Shown here one piece after another: positions 36,371 to 50,182 of a DNA stretch of 64,000 nt. Origin of the DNA: Aquatica leii (taxonomy: Eukaryota > Arthropoda > Insecta > Coleoptera > Lampyridae); NCBI GenBank assembly GCA_035610365.1, contig CM069436.1, forward strand, positions 86,367,912-86,431,911, given 5' to 3'. Each line of letters starts with the position of its first letter. Position 1 is the first letter of the stretch. The notes beneath the pieces are model-generated. The model had not been told where the DNA came from, ran no database searches, and saw only the letters and a program-made list of their open reading frames with translations. The position numbers and the translations under genes were made by a program.

Positions 36371-39300
36371 CAAGAAACGAATTGAAACTGCAAACCAAAT
36401 CAGAAATCTGCCAACATATGTTTTGGTAAAGTAAAATAACCACTAAAAAATAAGAATGAGTAAACACAAAACTAAGTCATAGGACAAGATAAACGAAGTA
36501 AAGCAACGCTTTGAGTAAATCAAAATGTTGACATTTTACAAGGAAACTTCAAAAAAGATTCATGTGAATTTAGCGGCTTAGCATAGCTTTATAAAATCGT
36601 GCGTCATCTACTTGTTTTATGACGTAAATTGAATGTAAAAGCAATCGATGCTTGTGGCAAGAATCGCTGAAATATAATGCACATTTACGTTTTGTGGTTA
36701 AGCTTAAATTTTTTGTCACATCTAGCATTTATTACTACCTACTAAATTATGAGATTGACACGTGATATTGACTCTTTTGGAAGTCAAATCCGTAATGTGT
36801 TATTGGGAAATATTTGTCGTGAAATAGTCAGGCTTAGTAATTTAATGGGAAAAATAACGAAACCTTGCTTATAAACTATAAATATAATATAAACACTAGC
36901 GCGTCGTGTTTCAAGATTTGTTGTATAAAATGCCAAATTCCAATGTTACCAACTGAATTTAAAACAAATGTTGCAAAATCTATACAAAGCATTGAGCAAT
37001 GAAAGACTTTTAACACAACAAATCCTCTGCAGCAACATAAAAACCTGGGAAGTAGACACTAGCTGAAATGAAGAACACTAATTTAAGCATACGCTAAAGA
37101 TAGAACTCTAAAATCGACGACTTAAATACAACACCAAAAAACGTAAACTAAAAATTATTTCCCCGCTCACTATTACCAATCGGATTATCTAGAATTCGCA
37201 TGAAGCAAAATGATACTTCTAAGAACTAAATAAATTCCAACCAACAGAAAAAGAGGTATCAAAAACGAGATACTCGTTGCAAAGTCGATTCTATCAATCA
37301 ATCAACGCAGTCCCATAGACTATACCGATTAATAATCTAAAACAAACATAGAGAAGAAAGAAAAGGTATAAGAAAGAAAAAAGTTTAGACCACAGTCAAT
37401 GACAACGCCTTAAAATCCCATAAAACCCTAGCTCATAAATGCAGAAACAATCCTGCATATAATCCCAAAAAACTACAGAAACTCAAGAAGTAGAAAGAAA
37501 AAACCAAGCATAAATTTCTAGCAGACCTTAAATGTTTATATGCGGATTCAGAATAAAAATAGTCAAGAACAAAAAGTAATACAGTTATGCCATAAAATCG
37601 TTGACAGTATAAGATTCTTCTCAACAAAAAAAAACACAAAATCACTAAGGATTTAAGAAAAGCAATTTAATGAAAAAATCTCAAGCAAAACTCTGATTAA
37701 AAGTCGATACAAGTCAATTTACCTAAAAGGCAGAAAAACATAGCGTAATCCAAAGACCAATGACTGATCTCAAAATGCCGACCAAGCGAAAGTACGTAAA
37801 GTACAAAGAACGCCCTTGCAATCACTTTCAAGTTCCAAACCAAACACAACAAAACAAAACTAACTAAACCCGATGAAGCAAAAGAATGAAGAAAAAAAAG
37901 AAAAGAAGCATAATTTCAGTAAACACTAAAAAGAAAAGATTTACCAAAAAAATGGACGACCAAGCCTACGTGCGTAAATAACAGCCCAACAAGGCGAACC
38001 TGAAAGAAAAACAAGAATAAAGAAGAATGGTTGACACATAAAAAAAGACTGAAATGAAAGGGTAAGAAAGATAAATAATATTTTTTCCGAAAGAAAGAAG
38101 AGAAAACTGCAATGTTACCAACTGAATTTAAAAGGAATGATCGAATGATTCAAAATTTATACAAAGAGATGAACCATAAAAAACTTTTAACAGAACATAC
38201 TGCATGGTTAAATTCTTAGTTTACATTTTTAGTTTCAAAGTCTAAAATTTTTAATCAAATTCTTTGACTTTGTTTTGTTTATTATTGTGTTTAATTGTAT
38301 AATTTGTTTTATTTATTCTGTTTAATTAATAAACGTTTTAAATAATTTCTTAGTTACGTCAATTCTAGAATGTATACTCTCTATAAACATAATAAAACCA
38401 AACTATAAAAACCCATACCAAAATAATTTTAAACAAATTGAAAAAGTAGCACAACACATCATAGTTGGTAGATATTTTCTCTTTGTGTTGTTAAGTATTA
38501 ATTAAAGCGTTTATATTCAATCAAACAATTTGTAATATAAATATACAGCATATTTAAAATACCCAAACATGTTTTCAAAATATACTCTGACATATTTAAA
38601 CCGTAAAACAAATTACTTAAATAACTTTTAGAATAACTAAAAAATTTGTATTAATCTAAAAGAATATTATTTAATTACTTTAAAGTTTCCCAAAAAAAAT
38701 TTTTAAATTTAATATAAACACAAATTATAATCGAATGTTATTGTAGTAGAAAATGACACCAAACAAAATATTCCCTTATTTTGATTTTTAATAATTTCTA
38801 CCTACCGGTAACTTCCGAGTGTTTTCCTTCAACGTAAACCTTGAATAATAAAAGTTTTATTTGAAAATTCATTTCCTTCTTAAAAGCTTTCATGTCGTAA
38901 CTCCTTAACTCAAAATAGAAGAAATGTCTATTGAACGACGTACGAAGCATATAACTACTACTAAAGATATACTTTTTCCTATTTCTATTGAATTATCTAT
39001 CTATCGTTCTTATATACATATGTATATAGCGTATAAACATTTGAGTAACTAATGAAACACGGCTGCTCGGTAAAAAGCCAAAACTTAATTAAAGTTTATT
39101 ACGATAAAATCAAAGACATTTTTTTGCATATCTTTAATTGCTAACATAAATCAACAACCATATTTCTACAAAATTCCTACTTATTACACAGAACTTTACA
39201 TCACACAAAGTTATTTTTCAACAAGAGTTGACATTTCATTTCTTAAGAAGATTTATTTTTATTTAAAATACAAGAATTTTACACGAAAACATTTTTCCTT

Positions 39301-39436
39301 TAAAATAAAAAGAATGCGTGTGTACTAATAAATTTAAAATATTCCATTACTATATACGTTTTGTTAAATTTTTATTAATGACTGTCAGAAACCGTAAGAA
39401 GAGCGAATCTATTAAAGTTGAATAAATGACCTAAAT

Positions 39437-40490
39437 ATGACTAGTTGCAAGGTAGTGGACAATGAGATTTATGAACTTTTATTGGAAGGTGCAACCGATG
39501 CCGAACTTGAGAGTGATGTGGAGAGTCGTGATATGAATTTCTTAAATATTCAGCGACATAGGTACCTACCTACATTTGAAGTTTTCGGAAAACCACAGGT
39601 AGGCGCAAATTGAAATTACCTCGAATATAACAGGTTGGCCCTCTGAGCCCAGTTTAGAAAGGTACATAAAGATAATGCTATTGATATACATAACCAAATA
39701 GAGTATTTAGTACAAGCCACAGTACCAAAGAGTACGGCAAGGCAACTAGTCGAGAGCTACTCAGCCATAAGTGAGAATTAAGAAAAAATAGAGAGCGTGA
39801 AAAGTAAATTTGGTTGAAAAGATCATCTACATGTGAGAAATCATATTTTAACTAGATCTACTTCAAAACAGAAAATGGATATTGCCACTCATTACAATCA
39901 AATTGAGACCCAGTTACGAGCACTCAAAAGATTGAGCATAACATCTGACAAACGTTCGACTATACTATTTCCATTAATAGAATCGTGTTTGCGAAATTAG
40001 TTACTGAAGGTTTGGCAACGAGGTTTGACGGTTCTGCAGATTCTAAATAAACTTCATCTCCTCTAAAAGCTCAACTTAAAAAAATCATGTTTTTTTCCAG
40101 ACAGAAGGTAGAGAACGAACAGCAGAAAGCCTTGGGAGCTGACGGGTTTGGTTTGTCGGAAAAAATGTTTTTTACCAAAATAGAGTCATGCTAGAAATAA
40201 GCAAATTCAAAAAACATTTTTTGAAGGTTCGACAGCTACGGGGTTTATGAATTGTGAACCTGCAGGTTGTGTATTTTGCGCGAGGTCTCACGATAGTGAA
40301 ATGTGTTTTAAAGCGCAGAAAATCACGCACTCTCAAAAAATGAATGCACTTTCGAAAAAGAAGACCTGTTTTCATTGTTTAAAGTTAGATTATCAATCTA
40401 AAAAATGAATTTGTTCGTATGTGGCTTGAATGTGTCCTGATTTGCCGACTCACAAGCATACCGAGAAACCGCACGTCGACAACGGCAGTG
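39437..40490 (+). pseudogene. BEL/Pao gag remnant (copy B)
   Basis: Copy B of 10,506-11,560. Part of a short repeated motif (agttgcaag) just after the ATG is lost, shifting the first 61-codon frame seen in copy A. Zinc-knuckle residues are retained. Confidence 0.85.
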
Positions 40491-40599
40491 TGCTTTTGAG
40501 TGATACCACAGACTTAACATTAGCCAACTGTACTAGCACGCAGGTGTTCCTGCAAACTCTACGACTGACTTTGAAGAAAGAGAATAATTAGTGGTTTGA

Positions 40600-40765
40600 G
40601 CACTAGTCGATAGTGGATTACAAAAACCTTACATTTTATAGGAAACTGTCACACAACTGGGATATCGACTTAAACGTCAGGAGAAAATTGTTCTTTGTTT
40701 GTTTGGCGAGTCAAAGCTACTGGACACCCACAACTTCTATGACGCCACAATCTGCAATGTGGCGT
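40600..40765 (+). pseudogene. BEL/Pao protease remnant (copy B)
   Basis: Same ALVDSG active-site segment and in-frame TAG as copy A. Confidence 0.8.
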
Positions 40766-40981
40766 ATTTGTATACATTCGATGCCTTAGACTAGCTGTCG
40801 ATATGTAAAGAAGCGACTATAGTTTTTCATCGACAATAAACCGATGAGATAAGGATCTTATATTCTGAAATATTCAATGCTCAATAGCCTGGTCCGATAG
40901 AGCTCTTGCTGGAAGAAGACGTGGCTGGCCGACCATTAGTGCACTTTAAACCTATTTGTAAAAAATGCCTTCATAACAAAC

Positions 40982-41612
40982 TTGTGGAAACTTAAATCGC
41001 TAAAAATTAAAGAACTTTCTATTAAGCGGACCAAAGAGAAAATAGCCGTGGCAGCTAAGGAGCTCTTCTTGCATACCGTAAAACTTAATAAAAATGCGCG
41101 TTATGAGGTTTGTCTTCCATGGTTGAAAAGTCACCCTCCACTCTCGGCTAACTACAAATTGGCTCAAAAAAGGTTAGATTTGGCCTTCCGTAAATTAAAG
41201 AATGACTACCTGTTTGAGCAATACGAGCAAATTTTTCATAAGTGGGAAGCGGAAGGAATCGTCAAACAAGTGGACACTTCAGAATGTGTGAATGTAAACC
41301 AAGGTCATTGTCTTCCTCGTAGACTGGTTGTTAAGAGAAATAGCGCAACAATCAAAATTCGAATTGTATACAATGCGTCTGCGCACAAAAAGGACAAACC
41401 TTTCTTGAAGGAGAAAAGGAACTAATTTCGTCGTTGCTGTTAAGATTTAGAGAAAATGAAATAGGTGTTGTGGCCGACATAAAAAACGCATTCTTTCAAA
41501 TACGTATTAACAAGAAGTGCCGAGAGTTTTTCAAATTTTTGTAGGTCGATTGCAAAGGCCGTTTTCTGTCACAAGCGTGTGGTGTTTTATTTGATTAGTA
41601 GCCGATTTCGTC
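40982..41612 (+). pseudogene. BEL/Pao reverse transcriptase, N-terminal part (copy B)
   Basis: The 147-codon open frame (40,982-41,425) encodes the same protein as in copy A. The box-A segment (VVADIKNAFF) follows after a frameshift. The caa-aca repeat in FFQQIR is shortened here. Confidence 0.88.
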
Positions 41613-41662
41613 TGGGGGCAACATTGGAATATCATTCATCTCGGTAATCGTACCGTAGAAGT

Positions 41663-41904
41663 CAGGGGTGGCCAAGTTCCTTGATAGTCCTAGCTATTTT
41701 TCAAAATTTGAAATTTTGCGCGAACCGCAATTAAATACGTATTTAAAAAGGCAGTTTGAAACACATACGGAACGATAATAATTTTTTAAAATATAATAAC
41801 ACAAAAATGAAATGGAAACTCGGGTACATTTATCGAAAACCACAAATAATCTTTCAAAGAGCCGCATGTAGGTCGCGAGCCGCAGGTTTGACGCCCTCCC
41901 CCTC
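41663..41904. mobile_element. hAT-like MITE (copy B)
   Basis: Same left terminus (CAGGGGTGGCCAAG) and the same degraded right end as the copy A MITE at 12,745-12,985. Confidence 0.55.
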
Positions 41905-42585
41905 CTCGTAAAGTTTTTTCTTCTTAATAGATAGCATGTTTCAAGAGAGAAACTCATTTTTCCGGTGATTGTGGTACGCTTTACATATATATGACCTAAC
42001 GTAAGTGCCCAACGAAGTTTTCACTTCTAAATTTTCAAACTCATCCGTGTTATAAATGAGTGTCATATTATCGCTGCTTTTGTAAAATGGGATTCTGTCA
42101 CGTGTTGGCCGTTTTGGAGTGATTCATCTCAATCCATTACCATCTGTTAGAAACTATAACTAGAAACCAATTTTCGCATATAATCTAAGAACAAGTCGTT
42201 ATATCTCATGTAATGTTTGAATAACCTTGAAAGCACACTTACGGTAGTAAAAATCACTCGGCCCTTGACGCATTTGATTACAACGATTCATTGTTTGTCG
42301 AAAAGCAACTTACTGATACAATCCTATATCTAAGTATTACTTTATTTTTGTTAGCGATTTTAGGAGAAGATTGAAGCATGCAGATAGCTATTAGTATGTC
42401 TTGGGGATAATCGTGAATACTTTTTTCTTCCTATTAATTGGTGTAACTGTCAAACGTCAAATACGTGCGACTTAGATATACATAGATATTATCACAATTA
42501 ACGCAGGCAGATTTTTGTTGGCACGGTTTTAATTTACGTTAAATGCGATTTTGTTCGTGTTGCGAATTCACTGGTTTTGCATTAA

Positions 42586-44745
42586 CTCATTCACTGCGTG
42601 TGGTAACTTTTTTACCACCCTGAGGAGTTGAATACGCTTTGTTCCATCGAAGTATTATTTTATCTGGCTAACACGTTTTTTTATGTATTTTAGGTAAAAT
42701 GATGTTTCAAGGTCACTAACACCATTTTTAGTAACAAGGGCCAAATGGCGGCACACGCACATACTAAAATTTTTACGTAAATGTGCGCATGACGCCAAAT
42801 AGCGTTAATTAGATTTAGTTGTTTTTGTAGTCAAAATAAAAGATAGGATAATAAACTACATGTTTTTTACCTTTTATTGTTCACTATTAACTATTTTATA
42901 AAAAATAACATAACATAAGTTCTTAGAAACAACATAAAAATTAGAATTGTTTTTGTTGTTTAGTAAAAATAGATAAAGTTAAATTTTACTGTTCTTTTGA
43001 ATGGAAAAGTGTAAAACAAAACACAGGACACAGTCCAGGTTTGCCGAGACAAACCTCACATTCCCATACCGTCCCCTTTCTAATTTTCCTCTCGCTACAT
43101 ACGCGACATCTTTTCCCGGGTCTTCGATTTGATTCTTCATGTATCTTTATTTTAGATGGAATATGCTTACTAACTAATGGTATGCTAGATGTTTTGGAGG
43201 GATCAGGTAATAGTTTTTCAATAATTATCAACCTGTAATCATAAAAACTCATTTTTTGACCGGAGTATTTGAAGTACAACGTGTAAGAGTTATACAGAAG
43301 AAGTTGGAGTACATGGATGGCTAGCTTCTTGTACCAAGATAAGGTCTTCCGTAAAGATGGATAATATGCCATCATCTGGTCTTGCTTATCTATGCTCCCC
43401 ATGTTTTTGTTGTATTCAACAATTGGCAATGGTTTTTCTTGCAACCCCCCTTTTGTTGCTTACCCCAATCATATCATTTATAAATTCCGTCGAAATATAA
43501 GTAACTTCGCGTTTATCCCTCTAGTTTCCTACCATAATGCCATCAAAATATTTGGCTGTGGTTTCACCAATTTTCAACTTGCTTTGGAACACCCTTTCGA
43601 TTGACTTGTAATGTTTCCGTGCAATATATTTTATTATTTATCAACGTTCTAGCTAATTCCGAGCTGTTATAGTAATTATCTATAAAAACTGAATGTTTTT
43701 TATTTAGATTGTTGTTCATCAAATGCAGGACTACTTTTTGGGCATGTTCCTTACTCCCAAGTTCATCCAATTGTCCAGTACTCACCGCAAAATTCAATAT
43801 CAGGCAGTTTATAACAGGTCTGATCTTAAATAACCGATCACCAGGTATGGGTTCATTTTACTTAGGATTTCTAGCAAAGTGGAAGCATCTCAAAATTCCC
43901 AGAAATCAATCGCGACCCATTTGCTAAAAAAAACACTTTAAATTGAATAGACGATGAGTCTTCCAATAATTTTGCAATCTGCTTAGTTTTACTGTTCCCA
44001 TATGGTACACTAATCCTATAAACTTGAGTACTTCTTCCTGAGTGAAGTTTTTCCATAAGGAAATCCTGGTCTTTCTGATCCACCCTTTTTCATAAACAAC
44101 TCAACAGCATACTCATTCGATTCTTTCGCTATGTTATTGAGGAACTCATCGTCAACAAGAAACCTGAAATGTTCGTATGGTTTGGAATTTGTAGGCAACT
44201 CCACTAGCATTTCATTTGTTTCATTGAAGTCAAGGTTTCTCATACTGGTTGGGTAATTCTGCCACGTACCGATGCCGTCCTCAATTTGAGCTTGCTCTGC
44301 CTCGTCAATTTGTTCCTCCATAAGAATTATATCCACTACATATCAAACATTAAACAAAATAAAAAAATAGATTTACTTTCTGAAGTGTCTTGTTCGTAGT
44401 CTTCATCTTCATCATAATCAGAATTATATAAAAAATGTTCAATTAAAGTTTGCGTATTTTTACAATGAATTTAGACTTTTTTATGCCAGAAGGATCAGGC
44501 TCACTATCACACATATCACTTATTATTAAATTTTACCTAACAGACAAAAAAACCGACAAAACTTCAAACGCCTGGTTATGCACATGTATTCAACCTTTAA
44601 CCATATGCGTATAAAATTACGTGCACTCAGACCCACTACGTATTGAATACTAACTTAGTGTAATAACAGTTAACGCCAAATGGCGGCATGCGCATTCGCG
44701 AAGAAACTACTATGCCACCATCTGGCGTCATGCGCACGGAATGGG
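42586..44745 (-). mobile_element. piggyBac-family transposon flanked by TTAA (copy B)
   Basis: TTAA at 42,582-42,585 and 44,746-44,749. 2,160 bp with the same termini as copy A. Some frames are better preserved here. Confidence 0.88.
42986..44512 (-). pseudogene. piggyBac transposase pseudogene (copy B)
   Basis: As in copy A but with longer open stretches: 106 codons for the N-terminal block (44,336-44,016), 77 codons around VFIDNYYNS (43,797-43,564) and 152 codons for the C-terminal half (43,444-42,986). Here the zinc ribbon reads on through GKPGLCPVFCFTLFHS, the intact family ending. Internal frameshifts still prevent a full transposase. Confidence 0.9.
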
Positions 44746-45264
44746 TTAAATCTACGTTTAACTCTAAGATTACAAATTATCTGATTTTGTTATACTGTAC
44801 CACGATATCTGTATGTGTGGAATGTTGCCTACCCTCCAGGACTTGTATCAATGCTATAACTGTAATACTTATAAAACTATTTATAGTTACTATATATGTA
44901 ATTTTGCCTTGCTTACAATTTTTTAACCTCCTTTTCTCGTTGTTAAAAATAATTATACTTGTCGTTAAAACCCGTGATTTGTAATGGGTTTTATTTCAGT
45001 TTTTGATAGATTCAAACGGTGTTTTTAATTTTAGGTTCTAACTGTTTTGACGCCCTTCTAATCTTATGTTATAATTAGCACATCCAGACCTGCAATCCGC
45101 TAGCCGATTCAAATGAGTTAGTTGCCAGCAATTAAGCTATGAAAAATCCTCGTAATAATTTGTCAGAGTCTGGCTGAGAATACATTCGAACTGAGAGAGT
45201 AAGAGCGTACCCAGAGTGTAGTAGCAGATACGGTTGTTGATCCATGTCTTGTCCTTGGTTTGAA

Positions 45265-46984
45265 TTGATGCTCATGGAAGCATATTTTGACTATAAATTC
45301 AAAGTTTTTGGAAAAAGATTTTGACACTAATAATATGGTGGTTACGAAACGTCAGATTATTTCCATAGTACAGAAAGTTTTCGATCTGATTAGACATAGG
45401 TGCTCAGCTACTTTACTACCTAAACTGATGCTGCGATATTGTGAAACAAAGAGTTATTCGGGAACCAGCCAATGGATGATGTCACGGCTCAATTATTCAA
45501 AATTTGGATGAAGGATTTGCATCCCTTGATTGTGTTACCTTGCTGTATCCTGATGAGTAACCCTAAATTACGTAACTTAAGCATACAGACTTTCTGTGAT
45601 GCGAGCTAAGTTGTCTATGGATGTGTTGTGTTTGTGCGAGTAGTTTTGCGTGGCAAAGCTTCTGTATTTTTTTTTGGTTGCCAAAACTAGAGGAGAATCA
45701 ATAATAAAATGGATGGCGGCTGTATGCGCGTGTGAGTTAGAAGATAGGAAGATAAATTGCCTTTTTTGGGCCGATTCTACTATTCTCGTCTTGTGGACTC
45801 AACGGTGTATTCGTATAGATCAATGACAAAAATCCGTAATTTGACTCTAGTGGAGAAGCGGCGCCATTTATCAGAAGTGCAAAATCCAACTGATTTACTC
45901 TCGCGACGACGCTCTCTTAAACATATGTTTTGATTAAGATTGTGGGGAGCCAAGATGACTATACAAAGCATATGAGAAATGGTAGTCTTTAAATACAACT
46001 TGCATAAAATTAACGTGAAGCGCAAAAAGTTGGTTACTGCGCTTCTAAATTTTGGAGATTGCAGTAGTTGGCATCTAGATTACTTTTTCAAATATACCAA
46101 AACTGTGCAAATGATTGCAACGGTTTGCTCAAACTCATAGGCGTCCATCAGCAAAAAACTGGTAAATTGACTTTTGAAGAACAAGACGCCGCTGGAACGT
46201 TTATTTTTAATCGGTGCAAAAGGAAGTGTTTTCTGGTAAAGATGACAAGAAAGTTAGTGATTATTAAATTGAGATCTAAAGTGTCTAATAGAAAAAACAC
46301 TAAAAATTTTAGGTTCCCTATTGTGCTTCTTTCTAAGCACCGATTGACTAAGAGCCTGATCATGCACATACACGTAAGATCATGGCATGTTGGGACTCAC
46401 CGTATGTTAAGTTTTCTGAAAGAGAGAAGTTTTGGATCTTGGGCGGTAAACAGATGGTCAAATCGGTGATATCCAAGTGTAGAACTAGTAAAAGGCACAA
46501 TGCAAAGCATTTTACTGTACGGCCTTTGCCATTACCGTTGGATAAGGATTGTGACGCTATAGACAATGCTTCATTGTGTCGGAAACTGCGTAAAATTCAA
46601 ACTTTACGGAAAAAGCTTTGGATTCAATTTCGTATTGAGTACTTTGGACAATTAGAACTTTTGTGTAACAAAAGAACTGATCGTCAAACTGTCGTAATTG
46701 GCCAGTTAGTGCCTGTCAGCGGCGACAACAAAGAATTTTGGCGGAATGTGATTGCCGCGTTTTTTAGAGAGTGTGTGTTAACATTTTTAAACCGCTTTTG
46801 GGTGGTTAAATTACTGTTAATGTGTGTTGAAATATCTAATCAAATCGTAAAAAAAACTTTGTATATTTTTCTTTGCGAACTGAGCTTTATTTATTCATCA
46901 AACCCTCGATGCAGCATTACACTAGTAGCTCTTTGTTGGCGCGACAATGACTTTAAAACAATTGTTTTTATAGTACAGTATTAA
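45265..46984 (+). pseudogene. BEL/Pao 3' pol: RNase H and integrase remnant (copy B)
   Basis: Same order as copy A with better frames. FCDAS is at 45,592-45,606. A 133-codon frame (46,068-46,469) covers QKTGKLTFEEQDA to the integrase zinc motif (HIHVRSWHVGTH). An overlapping 200-codon frame (46,382-46,984) continues as FWILGGKQMVKSVISKCRT, RPLPLPLDKD, then LCRKLRKIQTLRKKLWIQFR and IEYFGQLELL. The jump from RPLPLPLDKD to the LCRKL segment skips the whole DDE catalytic core, an internal deletion common to both copies. The ATGs of these frames are internal to pol. Confidence 0.85.
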
Positions 46985-47566
46985 TTAAACTATTAAAATT
47001 AAAATATTTGCCATGTTAAAATCAATTCATAATTTAAAAGTATAGAATAGAAGACGAGGTAAAAGTCGATACCGTCTGAATGAAGACAATAGAAAATACA
47101 AATCTATTTTAAGTTTTAAGAGCATAACGACCACACTGACACATTTGGGCCAAATTCCTAAAACAAAAACCAATACTTATAAGCGAATATATGATTAGGT
47201 ATCAATAAGCCAAGTTTACACAATAAAAAAATTTAAATAGTTAGCTACAATCTGTGAACAACTTTATTTTGTTTTCATGTTTTATTGGTTAGGTTTTGTT
47301 GAAAAAATTAAACTTCCAATATAACTTTCACAGCCATTAGCAGTAGTTTTAATTCAAGCAACATTTTGAATTTCCCTCTTAAATGACTAATACTTTCTAG
47401 ATAGTGTAAACGTGATGATCACTTCCTAATAAAAACATAGTGTAGAAGAAATATATAAAATTGTATGTTATAGTTTTAAGCAATAACAACAAACGTAAAC
47501 ATGACTCGAAAGATTTTATATACGTAAACTTTAAAATTTATAGTTATATAGAAGACAGTTACAACT

Positions 47567-48348
47567 CAAGTAAAATAAAAACTTTTGATAAAGATACCTA
47601 CAATATAAAAAAAAAGTACAAATTTTGTAAACATAAACAGAGTAATCACTTTGCAACGTGTGGTGGCGTAATAATCCACACAAACAAGCTTCTAAATTAT
47701 TAAAGGCAGTTTTAACAAGCTTTTCTAAAAGTATTTTACAATTCAACTTTATCTTCAAAAAGAATAAAATATATTTTTCTCTTAGAACATTGATTATCAT
47801 AGTTGTTTGTTAAATCTATCTAAAAGTTACTAATTATTTTTCAATTCAGCTGTTAATATTTATTTTGCTAGAATTTATTTCCGAGCAAATAATGCAAAAA
47901 TCGTGTTATTTGTGGGATTAAGCTCATATTGAAAAAGTTTAGTAATTAGCGAAAACAAGTACATTAAAATTTTACGTGCGTAAAAACCTACTCTAATGCA
48001 ATTTTAAAAAATAAACAAAAGTCACTACACCAAATACACTAATAACTTTATAACACTCAGACGCGTTTCACACAAAAACTAATGTTAAGAAACTAATTTA
48101 TTTATACTATTGGCGTTCATGCTTTGTAACACTTGATTGATTGCGAAAACTGATTAGTTTTGAAAATCCCCATTGTCCTTGATCATCATTATTCATTAAT
48201 AAATGTTAATTTTTGAGGATCTGTAACCTTTCACGCTTGTTTACTTGTTTAACTAAACAAATGCCTCTTATACTATGTCTATTCTCAAGCAACAGTAGAT
48301 TTTTCTAAACGTCAATACTTAATACATATAACAAATTTTTATGTGTCT
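47567..48348. other. Unique AT-rich DNA right of copy B
   Basis: An 80-codon frame spans the copy B border (47,461-47,703) and has no recognised domain. This is what follows the duplicated segment where copy A has a gap. Confidence 0.5.
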
Positions 48349-48700
48349 TTGTTTGGTCAACATATACTTGATTACAGTTTTTACAATTAATTTCCGATTT
48401 TTTCTGCATTTTCACTTCTTAGTCTTAGGATAGCCCAAAAAACTTTGTAAATTGTAATTAAATCATGTGACTACTTTAAAATTTAGTTTTGCTACGGTAA
48501 AACGTAACTTTGCACTAGGCTGAAGTGCGATTTTCTTTTTGTTTGGCCAATTTATACTTGATTACAGTCCTTACGATAAACTTTGTATATTCTCAATTTA
48601 TAATAGATTTCCATAAAGTCTTTAGGATTATCCGATAAATTTTGTAAACTTATTAAAGCTTGTAACTACTCTAAAATCTAATTTTTAAGATACTTTAAAA
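48349..48700. repeat. Diverged tandem duplication, unit about 189 bp
   Basis: TTTGTTTGG followed by TATACTTGATTACAG occurs at about 48,350 and again at about 48,539. Each is followed by similar TTAGGAT, TTTTGTAAA and ACTACT(C/T)TAAAAT blocks in the same order. The two units are clearly diverged. Confidence 0.6.
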
Positions 48701-49158
48701 AAACTTGTAGTATATGCAGGATTAGTGTAGTGATGTGGGCCGGGTAAACGCCCAGTAGACAGGACATTAATAAATGGGGATTTGCCTGGGAGTTTGTCCA
48801 AAGCAGTTTTAAATGCCCAAAAGCTTAGCATTTATACAAAAAGGACTTTTAAAATGTTTGACTGCTTTTAATGATTACTAACATGGACAATTTATCAAAG
48901 AATAATTGGAGAAAAAAACTTCATAGTTTTACGTGAAGAATTTATTACCGTTATTTAAATTTGCCGCCATATATACATTACAGCAGTGTAAGTGTAATTT
49001 GAATTCAAGTGCCCTCTACTTTATTCTGATTTGATTTGATTGGAATTGGCAACACTGGTCTGACCATCGGACAGCCATTTAAATCTATGTGGTTGATTGA
49101 AAAGCTAACATAACCTCTTATTTGTGTGATAAGCAATAGGCTATTGAATAATTGCAAA

Positions 49159-49371
49159 ATGGTTAAGAAAAAAAGACCTGTTTTGAACTTCTTTAATTTA
49201 ACAAAGAAAAAAGTATCTTGTAAATATTGTTGTAAAGAATACAAACAATCACATTCTAACAAAATAGAAACGCATCTCAAAAAGTGTTTCAAGTGTCCGC
49301 AGGATTTGAAAAAAATGCTAGAAAAAAGGTCCTATGCACCTTTGTTGGTTGAAGTGGAAGATTTCAACTGA
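49159..49371 (+). pseudogene. hAT transposase N-terminus with BED zinc finger
   Basis: The start ATG at 49,159 gives MVKKKRPVLNFFNLTKKKVS, then CKYCCKEYKQSHSNKIETHL and KKCFKCP: C-x2-C and H-x4-C spacing of a BED finger, the DNA-binding domain of hAT transposases. The 81-codon frame containing it begins at an upstream ATG (49,126), but the 49,159 start fits the family better. The frame closes after residue 71 counted from this ATG; the rest of the protein lies further on in broken frames. Confidence 0.8.
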
Positions 49372-50182
49372 GAACCAGAACCAAGCTGAACAGGATCAGT
49401 TAAAACAAGTTCACCTAGTGCGTTTGTTAATCTTCCGTAACCTGTTTCGTCCTCAATCCTAAAAGAATTTTCTTCCTTTGTTGATTTCATAGATACTCAA
49501 ACAATGTAATGTAAAAATATTTAAAATACACAAACGTTAAGTAAAGGCTTTTAAAAAAATAAGGCTACAACAAGGCCTGTTTATATCAACTCAGGCATTT
49601 GCATGGTACCATTATAATCTTGCATTTTGTTTAAATTTGTTTTGTAGATACTAGAGACGGAATTATTAGACCCATATACAATATACATACGCTATACCCA
49701 TATGTCTTTATTTCACCAAAATTGTTTTTTAAAAAGTTTCCATCCTGACCTTGCATACTTGAGTGTTACCAGGTTATCACTAATAGTGGTATAAGTTTTT
49801 GCTTTTCTACTTGAGTTGATATGGACAGACCCAACGCTAATTAGTAAAAACTAACAAAATTTCATTTTAAATCTATTGATTTTTTTTGAGAAGATGCTGA
49901 GTCAAAGCCCTGCCAAAGTAATATTTGTCAGTAGATGCCTGTTGTGCCAGGTAAAACATTTACTTTCAATAAATTTTGACAAAAGATCAGATTTTCCTTC
50001 CAGTTACTTTGAAGATATCGGTTATCCTCTACTTACTTAGATGCGCAACACACAAAAATGCAAGGTAACATAAATAAGCAACTAGAAGAGGCAACATATC
50101 TCCATCTGCAGTATGATGGCTGAAACAATCAATTATTAACTTCATAATTTCGTAGCCTGAACCACTTTTTGTTGGGTTTGTA

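Larger units (their letters stand above)
42442..44998 (+). mobile_element. BEL/Pao-type LTR interrupted by a piggyBac element (copy B)
   Basis: Copy B of 13,523-16,076. The right part (44,762-44,955) differs from copy A at many positions, far above the background. Confidence 0.6.
28922..47566. repeat. Copy B of the about 18.7-kb duplication
   Basis: This is the second copy of bases 1-18,725. It runs on past the point where copy A meets the gap: the sequence from 47,567 does not resemble the sequence after the gap at 18,826. Reading frames near its right end are longer than in copy A, for example a 200-codon frame at 46,382-46,984 that is broken in copy A. Copy B is therefore probably the more accurate sequence there. 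Confidence 0.95.

Noticed and set aside
46921-46960. TTGGCGCGACA as a primer-binding site after the Pao integrase
   Set aside because: No LTR-like sequence directly precedes it and a primer site is not expected 3' of pol.
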